This document shows positions 21,044-33,335 of a stretch of DNA of 64,000 nucleotides, piece after piece (the first letter of the stretch is position 1; every line of letters starts with the position of its first letter). The stretch is from Siphonodentalium dalli (taxonomy: Eukaryota; Mollusca; Scaphopoda; Gadilida; Siphonodentaliidae): the NCBI GenBank assembly GCA_032622095.1, contig CP136068.1, positions 121,401,989 through 121,465,988 on the forward strand, read 5' to 3'. A program made the translations under genes and the position numbers. A model generated the notes under the pieces. It saw only the letters and a program-made list of their open reading frames with translations, was not told where the DNA came from and searched no databases.

Positions 21044-22127
21044 TATATGAACTCATCTGATGAAGAAGGCACCAAGTTCATTTCTTGACAGTGGGGAGTT
21101 TAGATTAATAAATGGCAAACTTCGAACTTGACTTACAATAGAAATATTCTTGATGTTTGCCGAAAAGTTGAACAACTGGGTAACTTTTCGGAAAACAAAC
21201 TGCGAACCATGCGAGTGTATATGTTTTGTCTTGCCATCAATAATAATTATCTGCTTATCCGATCATGTTAAGTTTTGATGTGGCGAGTAGATGCATTAAT
21301 AATTTAATAGGGTTATCGCGATTACTACACGTTAGCGATTACTACACGTTAGCAGTTATAGAATGAACTATGAATGATCTAAAACAGTTTAGACACAGCA
21401 GGAGCATCTGGCTATCACATGAATCAGCTGACAGTCGATAGCTCTTAGCGATCCAGGTTTGACGTTTTGCCATTTTACAATCTAAACCACCCAGTAATCC
21501 TTCTCCAGAGATTGTCGAAAACAAATCCCATCCAAATATGGATAGGATTTCTGACGCAGTGTGATTGAGGAGCATATAGTATTTATTATAGGTACATGAT
21601 GCAAAAAACAATCTATACTAAATATTGTGGGCCATTAAAAAGTCTTAAAGGTAATGTCTCTCAAATTACAATCAGTAATTACGTAATGGAAAAACTATGC
21701 ATATCTTAGCCATTTCGCTTATATTTAATTCCCGATAATATGACAATTTATAGCCAATCAAAGAGCAGTCTATCAGTCACTCCGTGAAGTGAATCGCTGA
21801 TGTTTGCAATCCAATTATAGGATTGGAACTGAGGTCATTTAGAAATCAAATTCGAACTGAGATTTGTGAAGCATGTTACTGGCGAAATGACCAATATTAG
21901 TGCTATATACCGGTACATATACACAAAAGAAGATAATAGAAGATAGAATATAGAACATATTGCGGTAGTCTCTCTGTTATCCATCGTCAGTACTCGTTAT
22001 CATCATTTTCATAATCATATAATAAATTCCATCAGTGTTCTTATTCGAGGATGTCATATAATAATACAAATAGTTCTACCACAACAACAACAATATGGCA
22101 ATATAGCGAGCACTTTCAATATTTATT
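21044..22127. other. No gene seen
   Basis: A minus-strand frame of 89 codons (21342-21611) has no recognisable domain. GCGATTACTACACGTTA is directly repeated near 21320-21350. Confidence 0.45.
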
Positions 22128-22381
22128 GCTATGACGGAGCTGCGCTGGTGCAGAATTAAACATCTTGTGCCAGTGCATTCTCTTATATATGCAAGTCTCC
22201 CATAGGGAGCCTCGCATATATAAGAGAATGCACTGGCTTACAAGGTCATAGTAAATATTGTTAGGCCAATGTGTTCTCTTATATATGTGAAGCTCCCTAT
22301 GGGAGACTCACATAAATAAGAGAAAACATTGGCACAGGCTTTTCATAAAATTTCAGGGAGCTCAAGGCACAGAAGGGTTAA
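22128..22381 (+). mobile_element. Family C MITE, left target lost
   Basis: Both hairpins are well preserved. The left end starts at GACGGAGCTGCGCTGGTGCA without TTAACCC. The right end GAAGGGTTAA is present. Confidence 0.85.
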
Positions 22382-22450
22382 CAAATTATGTACCATATTC
22401 CAAACTCACAGCCTGGTGATTTCCCAGCTTCATAATACATTTGATTTGCA

Positions 22451-22637
22451 TTAATCCTTACTCATTGAAGAGTAGTTATCCTTAGGAAATATTCAGATAA
22501 TAAGTTCAACAAAATATTTAATTTTTATTATCTGTCCGCTTATTTTTCCTGAAAACCCCTCCAAATGAATAATAGACCATTCCAATGTATTCTTTTATAA
22601 CTGAGTGGGAAAATCCATTCAGTATAGAAACATGTTA
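22451..22637 (+). mobile_element. Family F element, shortened hairpin
   Basis: TTAATCCTTACTCATTGAAG to AGTATAGAAACATGTTAA. One hairpin arm is partly deleted. Confidence 0.7.
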
Positions 22638-22803
22638 AGAAAGCTTAGGTTGATTGAACGAGGGTTTAATGTCATTCCAACACAAGTATAAAAGCTTAGG
22701 TTTCCATATGAGTATAAAATCGAACCTCAACATAACACAAAATCTCATCTGACACCAGAACTTATTTCATATTGAGCATGTCACAATACCCTGACTTTAT
22801 AAA

Positions 22804-22862
22804 TTAACCCATTCTTTACTGAAATGATTCTCCCATCAGTTATAAAAGTGTACATCGGATAC
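22804..22862 (-). mobile_element. Family F terminal fragment
   Basis: Only TTAACCCATTCTTTACTGAA and 'CAGTTATAAAAGTGTACAT' remain. A short direct repeat of GATACATGTTCCAGCCCT follows (about 22857-22905). Confidence 0.65.
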
Positions 22863-23149
22863 ATGTTCCAGCCCTGTTGATGCTAGGATACATGTTCCAG
22901 CCCTATTAATTAGCATCGGCTATCGGTTGAGCTGAGGCAAATACCTAGGCAAAAAGAAATTTCATTTTCATATTATTTAGCATAGGCAAATTTCAGAGCC
23001 TGCCAATGTTTTGTGCAAAAATAGAAACAAATTGCTGGAGACATTGTTGTAATGTTGCATGTAAATCAACCAGTTGGGTCATGTGAGACAGCAGTAATGC
23101 TGGGTGTGAGATAGGGAAATCTCACATAGGCTGCCTGAGATAAAGTGGG

Positions 23150-23535
23150 CAAGCCTGGAAATAGTGTGTCTGACATTTGAAGAATGAGGTCCCCAGAGGG
23201 TGAATTTAGTGACGCTATCACAAACGGCAGGTAGCATCACCTAGGATCAGATTGAAGTTCCCCAGTTGAAGTTGGTGATGTTCACCCATTAGTCACCTAG
23301 ATTATGCATTGTATATTATGCAAATTAGGGGATATAGAAACTGAACAGAAGAGAAAAAGTAACTAAAAACATGTTAATTTAAGACTATAGATACTTCCCA
23401 GAAGATGAGGCCTATTAAATCAAAATGCAGTCTCTAGAGGGTAAATTTGTTTATGATATCCCGCTGGGTAGAATCACTAAATTCATCCTCTGGGGACCTC
23501 ATTTTGCAAATGACAGACACACTATTTCCAGACTT
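23150..23535 (+). mobile_element. Family A element, long form
   Basis: CAAGCCTGGAAATAGTGTGT at the left and ACACACTATTTCCAGACTTG at the right. The core is in opposite sense to 19372 ('CCCATTAGTCACCTAGATTA'). No target duplication is visible. Confidence 0.8.
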
Positions 23536-24435
23536 GGTAAGAGAGTGGAAGAAAAGACTATCAGCTAAGGCTCTAACATTATGCTGGAGAATCTCGGAAG
23601 TGTAGTTTCTTATATAGTGTTCATCTGAACATTTAATGAGGAGTTTGGTAATACACTTCAGGATTGCCCCCGCTGTTATGGTAAAACCCCATGACCATAT
23701 TTGGGGAGCTGACATCATTGTGTGATGGTCACTGTTGGGGGTGAGCCGCGAGGTTCCCATGAGATCCCATGTATCTTACTTATATAAATATGGTCCCCGA
23801 ATCAAGTGGTAATATGTACCTATATATATCAGTTTACGGCACAAGATTGTCCTCTATTGTTATTATATCAGAACAGGTTTATTGTCTGCATCAGTATTGT
23901 AAGAAGATAATATATTTTCCTTCAAAGTACTTGTGCATTATAGTTTTCCATTTCAAGGCAAATATTGTCAATGAGAATTGACATTGGAATGACAGAATGG
24001 ACCGCCTTCATAAAAGAAGTTCTTTGTCCAGCTTAAAAACTTCCCATGGAACACTGTTTACAGGTAATTAGTTAAAGATTGTCTATCTCTTCCCAGCAAG
24101 TTCTATATAGATTCCAGGGTATAAAATAATAGACATGATTTGAGGACACCTGTCCAGTATCAATTAAAATATCAATTTTATTTAGAACAAGCTGAAACAG
24201 ACTCATGAATCAGCGCCTCTTTGAGTGACTGTGCATATTTTTATCTTAGACAAAGCCTTTATTCAGCGGTGGGCTTTGCATACATTTGATCATTTAAACA
24301 TTTTGATTTAAAAAAAGATTCTAAAGTAAATGTTTTTTTTGTTTTGTTTTTTTTAGATTGAGCTCCTTGTTTAATTTAACAAACAAAATAAAAAAATAAA
24401 TTATTTTATTTAATTAAATTGTTTTAAGCCTAAGA
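23536..24435. other. No gene seen
   Basis: Short frames only. T-rich and A-rich runs lie at 24330-24420. Confidence 0.5.
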
Positions 24436-24535
24436 CGCCATACCAAATTTAGTTGAAATCGGTCCAGGGGTCTAGGAGAAAAATCTCAACAGACATACAT
24501 ACAGATCCTACTTTTTTATATATATATATTTCTTG
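24436..24535 (+). repeat. Possible non-LTR retroelement tail
   Basis: 'ATACCAAATTTAGTTGAAAT' followed by CGGTCCAGGGGTCTAG and ACAGACATACATACAG resembles the 3' region of RTE-type LINE/SINE families, which often share 'AAATTTGGTTGAAATCGGTC' and a short GACA-type repeat. The judgement is from memory of such motifs, so it is tentative. Confidence 0.4.
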
Positions 24536-24829
24536 TGACATTCGTGAGACAGTGTTAGGAGATATTTTTTAATATAAATCCATGTGAAAATGTTCAGAGT
24601 GTACTGGTCAAGAGAGCACCCAATCTTATCAGCACCCTCAATCAAGGAAAATTACAGATCAGCGAAGAAATTTACTGTGAATTACAATCAAAATAAGCTG
24701 CTTTATTATGCTTTTATAGACAAATAATATACCCCATCTTCAGTTTTATATGTATTTTATTCACAAAATGGACACTTGTAGTCTTGAAATAGAGATTTAT
24801 GAAATAATTATACCCAGTACATTGTTGTT

Positions 24830-25455
24830 GTAATTGTGGCCAGAAGAGACAGACCATCTTTAACTCTAATTGTTTTATTGCCAGGTTTATAACAGCCATT
24901 TGCAGATTGGCTCTCTTCCAATTTGGCATCAGCTGTCCAGGCCAGAGGTTTTTTTATAAACACCAAGAGATTATTTGGAGAAGCTATAATGTGTAGTAAT
25001 TAATCAAAGAGACTCCGCACTGACGAATGCTTTTGTATAAATATTTCCAATCCAAGTTTTATAAACTGGATTTATAACACCATTAGTCTAGTTATTATTT
25101 CACTATCTGTCAAAATTTTGAATGACTGTATATTTTGAAAAATCACACAAACCACAGCAAACCTGAATATTTCCCTCAGAATACCATCTACTGGTAATTT
25201 GGTAACCCTAAGTATTTTATAGCCAGGTTCATAATATCCATTTTGCATCAACTTTCCAGGTCAGAGGTTTTTGATGAGCTCCAAAAGTTTATTTGTAGAA
25301 ACTATAGTAATTAGTTTTTCAAAAGAAGATTCAGAAAGCTTTTGCAGAAATATTTCTGATCCAAATTTCAGATTAATATATAACATTATTGGTCTAATTT
25401 CGATATCTCAGTTGTCATAATTCTAAATAAACTGTATATTTTGCAAAAATAACAC
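24830..25455 (+). repeat. Diverged ~295-bp tandem duplication
   Basis: 'CCAGGCCAGAGGTTTTT' (24937) and CCAGGTCAGAGGTTTTT (25256) start parallel stretches that stay alignable to 'ACTGTATATTTTG' (25126 and 25431). Many substitutions separate the two copies. Confidence 0.6.
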
Positions 25456-25468
25456 ATATATATGAGAG

Positions 25469-25735
25469 TTAACCATTCCATGACTGGAGCTTCCTGAAAT
25501 TTTGTGGAAACATTGTGGCCAATGCATTCTCTTATATATGCGAGTCTCCCATATGAGCTTCGTATATATAAGAGAATATATTGGCCTGTAAGTATTTACC
25601 TTGACCTTGTAAACCAGTATAATATATATCATATTTATAAGAGGCTACCTGTGGGAGACTCACATATATAATAAAATGCATTGGCACAGGATCTGTAATG
25701 CTGCACTAGCACAGCTCCCGTCATGAAAGGGTTAA
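25469..25735 (-). mobile_element. Family C MITE
   Basis: TTAACCATTCCATGACTGGA to CATGAAAGGGTTAA. The second hairpin is degenerate (AATATATATCATATTTATAA). Confidence 0.85.
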
Positions 25736-25850
25736 ACAGCATAACGTTGGTGGGCTTCTAAAATGTTATATCTGCCAAAAATCAAATTGTACAGGAGTCA
25801 CAAAAAAACTATTTATCTATGGCATTAGAATTGGAATCTGCCAATACCTT

Positions 25851-26025
25851 TTAACCCTTTCAGTGCCAAGTCCGATTTTTGTATCAACCCATATTTCCTT
25901 GATAATTTTTCAAATTTATTGATAATAATAATGTGATACTCGCATTATTATAATCAATAAATTTGAAAAATTATCAAGGAAATATGGGTTGATACAAAAA
26001 TCGGACTTGGCACTGAAAGGGTTAA
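25851..26025. mobile_element. Near-perfect TTAA-bounded palindrome
   Basis: TTAACCCTTTCAGTGCCAAG and CTTGGCACTGAAAGGGTTAA begin and end two arms of about 83 nt that pair almost without mismatch around a loop near TGATACTCG. TTAACCC ends are piggyBac-like. The arms' identity suggests recent formation or repair between arms. Confidence 0.85.
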
Positions 26026-27144
26026 ATACATGATACTCCTTTACATCAAAGTTGTTACAAAAGATAAACTTTTATATTCATATAATATTTCTCCTAGTAC
26101 ACGAGAAAAACATAGTCATTAGGATAAGCAGGAAGTGCCTTCGGGCTATTCATCTTTTAAACAATTCAATCAAAACTATCCATCCAGGAATGGTTTCGAG
26201 AATAGAAATATGACATTTTAAAATTAATGATAACATTTCGCAGCACACTCATACAACATTTTAGAACACCATTTTACTTTTTTTTTAAATGGCATTTATA
26301 CTTGAAAAAGTTATCTGCAGGACTTATGTAATCGAAACAGAATGCAAGATACAACATTTTAGAAGCTCACAGTAGAACAATTCCTTAATGAAATTACATA
26401 TTAAATGTATTTTAATGCTGTGTCCGTATCCAGTAACATTTTGAGGTTGTTTAAGGATTTCCTCATTAATGGTTGTAAATTTCTTGTAAAAGACCGATGT
26501 TGTTGAAAAAAACTTCTCTCTGAATGCTGCATATTTCATATTTTACAAAAAAATCATGAGATGTTCCTCATCTTCAACTTTATTGCAAAAAGAACATTTT
26601 ATGTCTTTCCTAACCGATTTTGGACAATATCATCATTTAACCTCAACTTCTTCAACATGGAAAAAGTGAGGGTATGACAAATTAATTGATTTTTACCTGT
26701 TAGTTGAAAGTTAATTCCAGGTCCACAATTCTCTCACAGCAAGATCCACAATTCTACAACAAGAGTTCTTCAAACTTGTTATATCAGGGAAACATCAGAG
26801 AATAGTGAGAGTGGAGTGCGTGCTTCTGTAATATATGAAGCCAGTTGTGGAGTATAGGTGTGTGAAGATCAATGGATTTACCATACAATAGGCCAGCGGG
26901 TCACAGCCACAGCCAATAACACACCAGCAGCTACACTGTGCCAATGGGAAGGCGGCCAGATAGCTCTCATACAGGCAGGCAGTAATCATACACCAACATT
27001 ATACCTACATCTCAGGAAGGAAGTCATATAGTCTACACTGTTAAAGTTTGTAAGAAAACACAAGCTCATTGGGGGTGTGGTCACAATTAACCCTAAACTA
27101 AAAGTACACTGAAGTCATAGTCATCACTTCTGCTTAACATGCAG
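26026..27144. other. No gene seen
   Basis: Minus-strand frames of 64-71 codons (26324-26539, 26795-26989) show no known domain. Confidence 0.5.
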
Positions 27145-27517
27145 TTAAAGACATATTATGGACTTGTTCGGGTGCGTGAAATTGATAAGTTAGTACTCAG
27201 GCGCTGGGGAATGTAGCATTTCATTAACATTGCCGAAAATTTCAAAGAAATCATCCATACCACTCCATATAAAACAGGGTCTGAACTATGCTCAATTATA
27301 AATATTTATATCTCGATTCAGGATGCAACTATATGCAATAAACTAACACAAATGATTTTGCAATCGAGAGTCATTGCATTTAATTAATATATAAGAATGA
27401 CGGTGTTTGTTGTAAATTTGGATTAATATTTGTAAAAAATAACTACATGCAATTTGAGCAAGATTATTCTCAATTTCTGTGTGATCACCCTGCCGGAGTG
27501 TTTCACATCACTTTGAA
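27145..27517 (-). mobile_element. Family I element, full length
   Basis: TTAAAGACATATTATGGACT to GGAGTGTTTCACATCACTTT, aligning in reverse with 8922-9297. It contains 'ACCATACCACTCCATA'. Confidence 0.75.
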
Positions 27518-27789
27518 TAATTTATGGACTTTCTGTTTCAAGTGTGTTCTTAGTAAAGTAAAACTGATTGTGAAAATTGTTTCTGATAATTAACTAGATG
27601 ATGGCATGAAATTCTACTATATAGCTATGCCCGTAGAGATCATATTCCACCAGTATAAAACCTGGAAACTTTTTGATGTTCTGACCTGTTCTGACAGGGA
27701 ACTTTATAACACTGAACAAACAATTAAAGCATGGAATATATTTCTTAGTCAATATTTGTATAATAATCTACAGTACTTCATATTAGGGA

Positions 27790-28100
27790 CTGGTCTCTGC
27801 TCAAGATTGCATGTTTTTTGTGACTTTTTTGAGCCGATATCCCAATAATTACCCAGGATCAATTCCATAATTGTAAGCGACACAGAGAAAACTCGCTCAC
27901 AAAGTCACTTAAATCGTCCAATTTTGAGTTGGAACCTTCATCTACAGTGAAGTACATTATTCAGGAACAGGTAATAATAACATGCACTGGTTTTTCAATG
28001 TTATACACTTCAAAAGTTCCCATGTTTTGTACTGGTGGAATATGATCTGTATAGGCCTATACAGCAAGAGCAGAGAGATTCATGGCATGATCTAATAATT
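27790..28100. repeat. Dispersed duplicated segment, copy 2
   Basis: It aligns with 1-330 through 'GTTCCCATGTTTTGTACTGG' and 'GATTCATGGCATGATCTA'. The minus-strand frame reads EGSNSKLDDLSDFVSEFSLC after ...TTCACTGTAG. Small indels occur between copies. Confidence 0.65.
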
Positions 28101-28607
28101 AGCAAGAGCATGCCAGGCATGGCATAATACACATTTTGACTTTTTTATTAATTGAATTTCATAAAGATGCCTAAACAACTGGAGATATCATCCTAAAACC
28201 ATACTAAATTAACCTCTTTACTACTTACGGATGTAAAAGTGCACGCCGTGTGCTATATGGTCTGTAGGTACTACGGTCCTACTTCAGCACATTAGCAGTA
28301 GGCCATTATAAATAACTGGAACTCAGAGATTGGTGCATCGGAATAACTGTATCTCGACGTTTCAAACATTGTATGAATTTCCACGATTGTGAATGATAAA
28401 GGCCTTTCAACTGAGTCAGTTTTATGGTTCTTGTGATATTCCCGTTATATATTCTCTTTGAAAATGGCAATAATGTCAACAGCCCAGCACACGACGTCAT
28501 AACGTCATTTAGCAGCGAAGAGGTTAAGCTTCCAACTTTCTAAGTAAAAAAGGCTTGACAAAAATCATTGGGCAAATCCATGATTCAACTGCCATTATGA
28601 AAATCAT
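28101..28607. other. No gene seen
   Basis: No feature beyond a 64-codon minus frame without likeness to known proteins. Confidence 0.5.
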
Positions 28608-28762
28608 TGCAGCATTAAATATCCTGTCCTAGTGCATTCTCTTATATATACAAGTCACCCATAGGCAGCCTCACATATATAAGAGAAATCACTGGCTTGC
28701 ACGGTCAAGATAAACATTGTTGGGCCAAAATATTTACTGATAAATGCGAGGCTCCCTTGTCT
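28608..28762 (+). mobile_element. Family C fragment
   Basis: GCAGCATTAAATATCCTGT and one hairpin, then a degraded second hairpin. It stops where the next repeat begins. Confidence 0.7.
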
Positions 28763-28764
28763 CA

Positions 28765-28912
28765 TATGCGATAGTGTAATGAGCACCAAAAAAATTTATT
28801 AAAAAACAACGAACAAATTTGTGTCCACGGATGGACGGACAGACGATGAAAGATGGACGGCCGAACTGATTCCAGTATAACCCCCCCACAATTTTGTTGC
28901 GGGAGGGGGTAC
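28765..28912 (+). mobile_element. P-type element, 3' portion
   Basis: An ACGGATGGACGGACAGACGA tract, then a terminal hairpin from CCCCCCCACAA to TTGTTGCGGGAGGGGG, as at the end of 40254-40671. It lies between two C copies. Confidence 0.6.
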
Positions 28913-29137
28913 AATAACCCTTTCATGATGGGAACTATTAAATATCCTGCGCCAGTGCATTCTGTTATAGGGAGTCTCACATATATAAGAGAATGCACAG
29001 AGTAATGGTAAATATTATTAGACCAATGTATTCTCTTATATATGTGAGGCTCCCTATGGGAGACCAGCATAAATAAGAGAATGTATTGGCACAGGGTTTT
29101 CGACAAATTTTAGGAAGCTCCAGTCATGAAGGGTTAA
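28913..29137 (+). mobile_element. Family C MITE
   Basis: TAACCCTTTCATGATGGGAA to CATGAAGGGTTAA. The first hairpin is shortened (CTGTTATAGGGAGTCTC). Confidence 0.85.
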
Positions 29138-29369
29138 TAATTATTATTATGATTTCCGCTGTGCACTTCTAATTGGGAATGCACTCACTGCAGATTTGTT
29201 TGGAACACAAGGGAGTGCACAATTATTATAATTTTAATGTATTATATGCCTATGTGTAACAAGCATATAAGTGAGCGTATATTTGCATAAATTATGACTG
29301 GCATTTTAACTGGTGCAGGGAATATTAAATCCTTCTTTGAGCTGTGTTACATTAATGAATAAATGCTCT
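29138..29369. other. No gene seen
   Basis: AT-rich sequence with a short ATT repeat. Confidence 0.5.
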
Positions 29370-29958
29370 ATTAACACCGATTAACACTGTAGATTAATAA
29401 CTGGCAGTCTGGCACCTGCAAACGAGCATTTTTGTCACTAGTGATCGACTATTCAGTCTGGAAGCTATAAACCCTTCCCTTGTAGTAAGCCTACTACATA
29501 TAGTGTGTCTGTCATTTGCAGAATCCCGCGCAGTGGGCTAGAATCACCAATTTCACCCTCTGGGGAACTCATTCTGCTTTAGGCCTCATCTTTCGGAAAG
29601 TATCTATTGTCTCAATTAACATTGATATTTTTTCTTTTTACTTTCTGGGAAGTTTCTATGTCCGCTAATTTGCAGAAGATAAAATGCAAAATCGAGGTGA
29701 CTAATGGGTGAACATCACAAACTTCAACTGGGGAACTTCAATCTGATCCTAGGTCTCCCACAGCAGTTGAGGGCCTAAGCAGAATGAGGTTCCCAGAGGG
29801 TGAATTTAGTGATGCTATATTAACACCGACTATATATCCTTATATCCTTATAATAAATTCCTTCCTCCGCTCATTATGTAGATTAATAACTGGCACGTGC
29901 AAATGAGAATTTTTGTCACTGGTGATCGACTATTCAGTCTGGAAGCTATTAACCCTTA
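29370..29958 (+). repeat. Direct repeats flanking a family A element
   Basis: 29370-29478 and 29818-29958 share ATTAACACCGA, GTAGATTAATAACTGGCA and 'GTGATCGACTATTCAGTCTG'. The A copy at 29497-29817 lies between, so the locus looks like a local duplication carrying the element. Confidence 0.65.
29497..29817 (+). mobile_element. Family A element, truncated
   Basis: TAGTGTGTCTGTCATTTGCA, then a reduced left foldback and the conserved core. The right foldback ends midway at GTGATGCTA. Confidence 0.7.
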
Positions 29959-29984
29959 GGAGTTTCAAAGAGAATCTACAGCGG

Positions 29985-30190
29985 GTAGCAGTGATGTCTA
30001 TGCTTTAGAGAGTAATCACTTGATTGAAATAGTGATGTGAAATAATTCATGAGAGGCAGGGGGACATTTACAAACACAAGAACGCATTGTGCTTGAGTGT
30101 TTTACAAAATAGTCCCTGCCTCGATTGAATTATTTCTTGTCACCAGTTCAATCAAGTGATTATTCTGTTTACTATATTCCACTATAAACA
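29985..30190. repeat. Imperfect palindrome
   Basis: 'AATCACTTGATTGAA' and 'TTCAATCAAGTGATT', and inward 'TGAAATAATTCA...GAGGCAGGG' with its complement, form arms of about 60 nt around a ~50-nt loop. Probably a MITE; no target duplication seen. Confidence 0.6.
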
Positions 30191-30257
30191 TCTGATTTAC
30201 CAGAAATCCGAACAGTACTGCAAGTATTCATGACACAGAAATTTTTATAGCACTCAG

Positions 30258-30363
30258 TAAAGGATAATGTTCGAAGCAGAGGGAATTCGGTAAAAGAATA
30301 GACGAGGGCTTGCCCGAGTCTATTCTTTACCGAATTCCCGACGCTGAGAATATTATCTGACTT
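30258..30363. repeat. Palindrome with GGCTTGCC centre
   Basis: GGGAATTCGGTAAAAGAATA pairs with TATTCTTTACCGAATTCCC, around GACGAGGGCTTGCCCGAGTC. Weaker pairing extends outwards. A similar centre occurs at 58869-59045. Confidence 0.65.
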
Positions 30364-30540
30364 AAAACCCACTCATTGAATTGTCATTGGAGCCAACTAT
30401 CCATTTTGTCTGACCCACATCTCTGCCTTGATTACCAGAGTACACGCCTACAGTTCAGCACGGACAGTTTGTGATGTCCGTGTTGTCCACGCCGAAAAGC
30501 AACACATTTCAATTATTATTTAATTCGAATTAGGACTCGC

Positions 30541-30729
30541 CAGTTGAGGGACGTTTCTTCCGAAGTTTGTCGTTGCGCCATGGATTCGGACACTGTATAT
30601 GTGAGCAATATATTACTATCCAATTGTGTTTGTTTATTTTTTTTCTTTCTTGATTTAAAGATGCCTCATCTAATTCGACATCAAATAACGTTAACATTCC
30701 ATAATAATTTATCAGGAAATAAAACATGA
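30541..30729 (+). other. Weak first-exon candidate
   Basis: GCGCCATGGATTCGGACACT is a good start context. GTATATG follows as a possible donor, and 'TTTTCTTTCTTGATTTAAAG' is a good acceptor tract before a second short frame. Each piece is tiny and the downstream frame closes quickly. It is more likely chance or a transposon relic than a gene. Confidence 0.15.
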
Positions 30730-30980
30730 AAAATAATGGTAATGATGTAAAAACGCTCTTTATACAATGTGATTTTTCGAATATCCTGGCGCCAACAACA
30801 CGATACCTGGTAAAACTGTCTCATTATTAATAAATCGAAAGCACACAAGAAGCTTGCATAAACGGGTTTACTGATTCTTTCTCATTGTTGTCTTGTGTGG
30901 AATATGCATGCATAGAAGTATTATAGTGTTCAATTGTATGGGGTATTTTGAATTTCTAATTATTATCAGAAAGAAACCTA

Positions 30981-31924
30981 CATGATGTACTTGCTTGAAT
31001 TTTAAGTATCATCCTGTGGTTTATACACATGGGCGTGGCTAGACGTGACTCAGAACAACATGACAATTTAATTTCGCACACCAACCCCCTTGTTGATGTT
31101 TCAACCTGAAAAGTATCATAACATTTCCAGTTATTGGACAATTCTTACATGACATGGGCCACCCCCGTTGTTAGCAATTTCCCAACGTGTGATTTCCAAA
31201 TATTCACTCACCACGATGACCTTACATGTACCTTTAAGTATCACCCACAGAAGTTAACAAATGGTTAGTGCGCAAATGTATAATATGTATTATCTTTTCT
31301 TCGAAACAGCATACAATCGCGTAAATAGTGATTATATATCGTTCCAATATATAGTTGATTAGTCACCAGCGACGTGGCTAGAGGGCTCCTGTGATTTTTC
31401 GGCTGCATCCCGCCCCTTTTAACCAGACCGAGCTCGCAATGTCGTGTAATTTCATTTGCTCACACCCCGTGGTTTGGAATTTATTAACTGTACCAATTGT
31501 GGGGAGGAATCATGAAATAATTTGAGACATGAGCCTGAAATCTGTAAAATCCTAGCATCTATAAAAAAAAGTCTAACTCCATGAAAACTCAGGCCTCGAT
31601 TTGTTTTGTTTTGTTTTTAAATTCAGTTGATAATGGAATGTTGTATGCCAGCATTAAACATGGGGTTTTCGCAGTGAGTAAATGTGCACACAATTTTTTT
31701 TCAAACGCCAAAACCTCGTTTTAACTGGATCGCTGATGTTCAACAACAATACTTTCCATGCATTTTGCATACTTATGTGAACAGTACTGTAACATTGCTA
31801 GTTATTTTATCGCCAAATATTGCTTAATCTCGGTTCTGTTGACCATTTACCAAATAGATTGTATCGATTGTAAAACGACTCGTGCTTCAAGAAAAGTAAA
31901 AAAAAAACGCATGATCACTTTATC
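30981..31924 (+). repeat. 944-bp tandem duplication, first unit
   Basis: Matches 31925-32869 almost base for base, with few substitutions and small indels. No coding frame is conserved. GGGCGTGGCTAGACGTGA occurs near the unit start. Confidence 0.9.
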
Positions 31925-32869
31925 CATGATGTACTTGCTTGAATTTTAAGTATCATCCTATGGTTGATACACAGGGGCGTGGCTAGACGTGACTCAGAAC
32001 AACTTGACAAATAAATTTCGCACACCAACCCCCTTCATGATGTTTCAACCTGAAAAGTATCATAACATTTCCAGTTATTGGACAATTCTTACACGACATG
32101 GGCCACCCCCGTTGTTAGCAATTTCCCAACGTGTGATTTCCAAATATTCACTCACCACGATGAACTTACATGTACCTTTAAGTATCACCCACAGAAGTTA
32201 ACAAATGGTTAGTGCGCAAATGTATAGCATGTATTATCTTTTCTTCGAAACGGCATACAATCGCGTAAATAGTGATTATATATCGTTCCAATATATAGTT
32301 GATTAGTCATCAGCGACGTGGCTAGCGGGCTCCTGTGATTTTTCGGCTGCATCCCGCCCCTTTTAACCAGACCGAGCTCGCAATGTCGTGTAATTTCATT
32401 TGCTCCCACCCCGTGGTTTGGAATTTATTAACTGTACCAATTGTGGGGAGGAATCATGAAACAATTTGAGACATGAGCCTGAAATCTGTAAAATCCTAGC
32501 ATCTATAAAAAAAAGTCTAACTCCATGAAAACTCAGGCCTCGATTTGTTTTGTTTTGTTTTTAAATTCAGTTGATAATGGAATGTTGTATGCCAGCATTA
32601 AACATGGGGTTTTCGCAGTGAGTAAATGTGCACACAATTTTTTTTCAAACACCAAAACCTCGTTTTAACTGGATCGCTGATGTTCAACAACGACACTTTC
32701 CATGCATTTTGCATACTTATGTGAACAGTACTGTAACATTGGTAGTCATTTTATCGCCAAATATTGCTTAATCTCGGTTCTGTTGACCATTTACCAAATA
32801 GATTGTATCGATTGTAAAACGACTCGTGCTTCAAGAAAAGTAAAATAAAACGCATGATCACTTTATCCA
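31925..32869 (+). repeat. 944-bp tandem duplication, second unit
   Basis: The junction is at CCATGATGTAC (31924-31934). The unit ends at TTTATCCATG before unrelated sequence, so CATG microhomology marks the duplication boundary. Confidence 0.9.
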
Positions 32870-33149
32870 TGTCTTATCGACAATCAACACAAGAATAAAA
32901 CCAATCCATTGTTCAACATTTTCTCTTGGTGATAATGATTTTACAGACCAATGCGAACGCCTTACGTATGTTCACCCTAAAATGTTCAAGTTCGGCCCAC
33001 ATGTTTGATCATACCATGAATCTTTACTCTGGCTATATACCCCTGTATATATCATTTTCCATATGTTCAACCCCTGTGAACCTTTTCTATTATCTTCTGA
33101 CGGGGTTGAAGATTGAACAAACCACGCAGGGAATATATTTATGTGTTAA
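32870..33149. other. No gene seen
   Basis: A 78-codon frame (32926-33162) shows no domain. Confidence 0.5.
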
Positions 33150-33335
33150 TACTGTTCCTTGAAAATAAATCCCCAGCTCGAGGTTGCAAGATTTGTGTAG
33201 CTTTGTGAGCCAACATCAATGAAATTCCAAGCGACGCATTATAGTACAATCGATTAATTCAAGTCCCCCAAACCATGCAAACTCGAGTTGGGACCTTTAC
33301 CTGCTATAAAATACAATGTTATTACGGAACAGGTA
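33150..33335. repeat. Dispersed duplicated segment, copy 3
   Basis: Most diverged copy. 'CTCGAGTTGGGACCTTTACC' and ATTACGGAACAGGTATATA align with 27920-27975 with a 3-nt length difference. Confidence 0.5.

Noticed and set aside
30541-30729. Confident two-exon gene
   Set aside because: Start and splice-like signals are present, but the coding pieces are too short to distinguish from chance.
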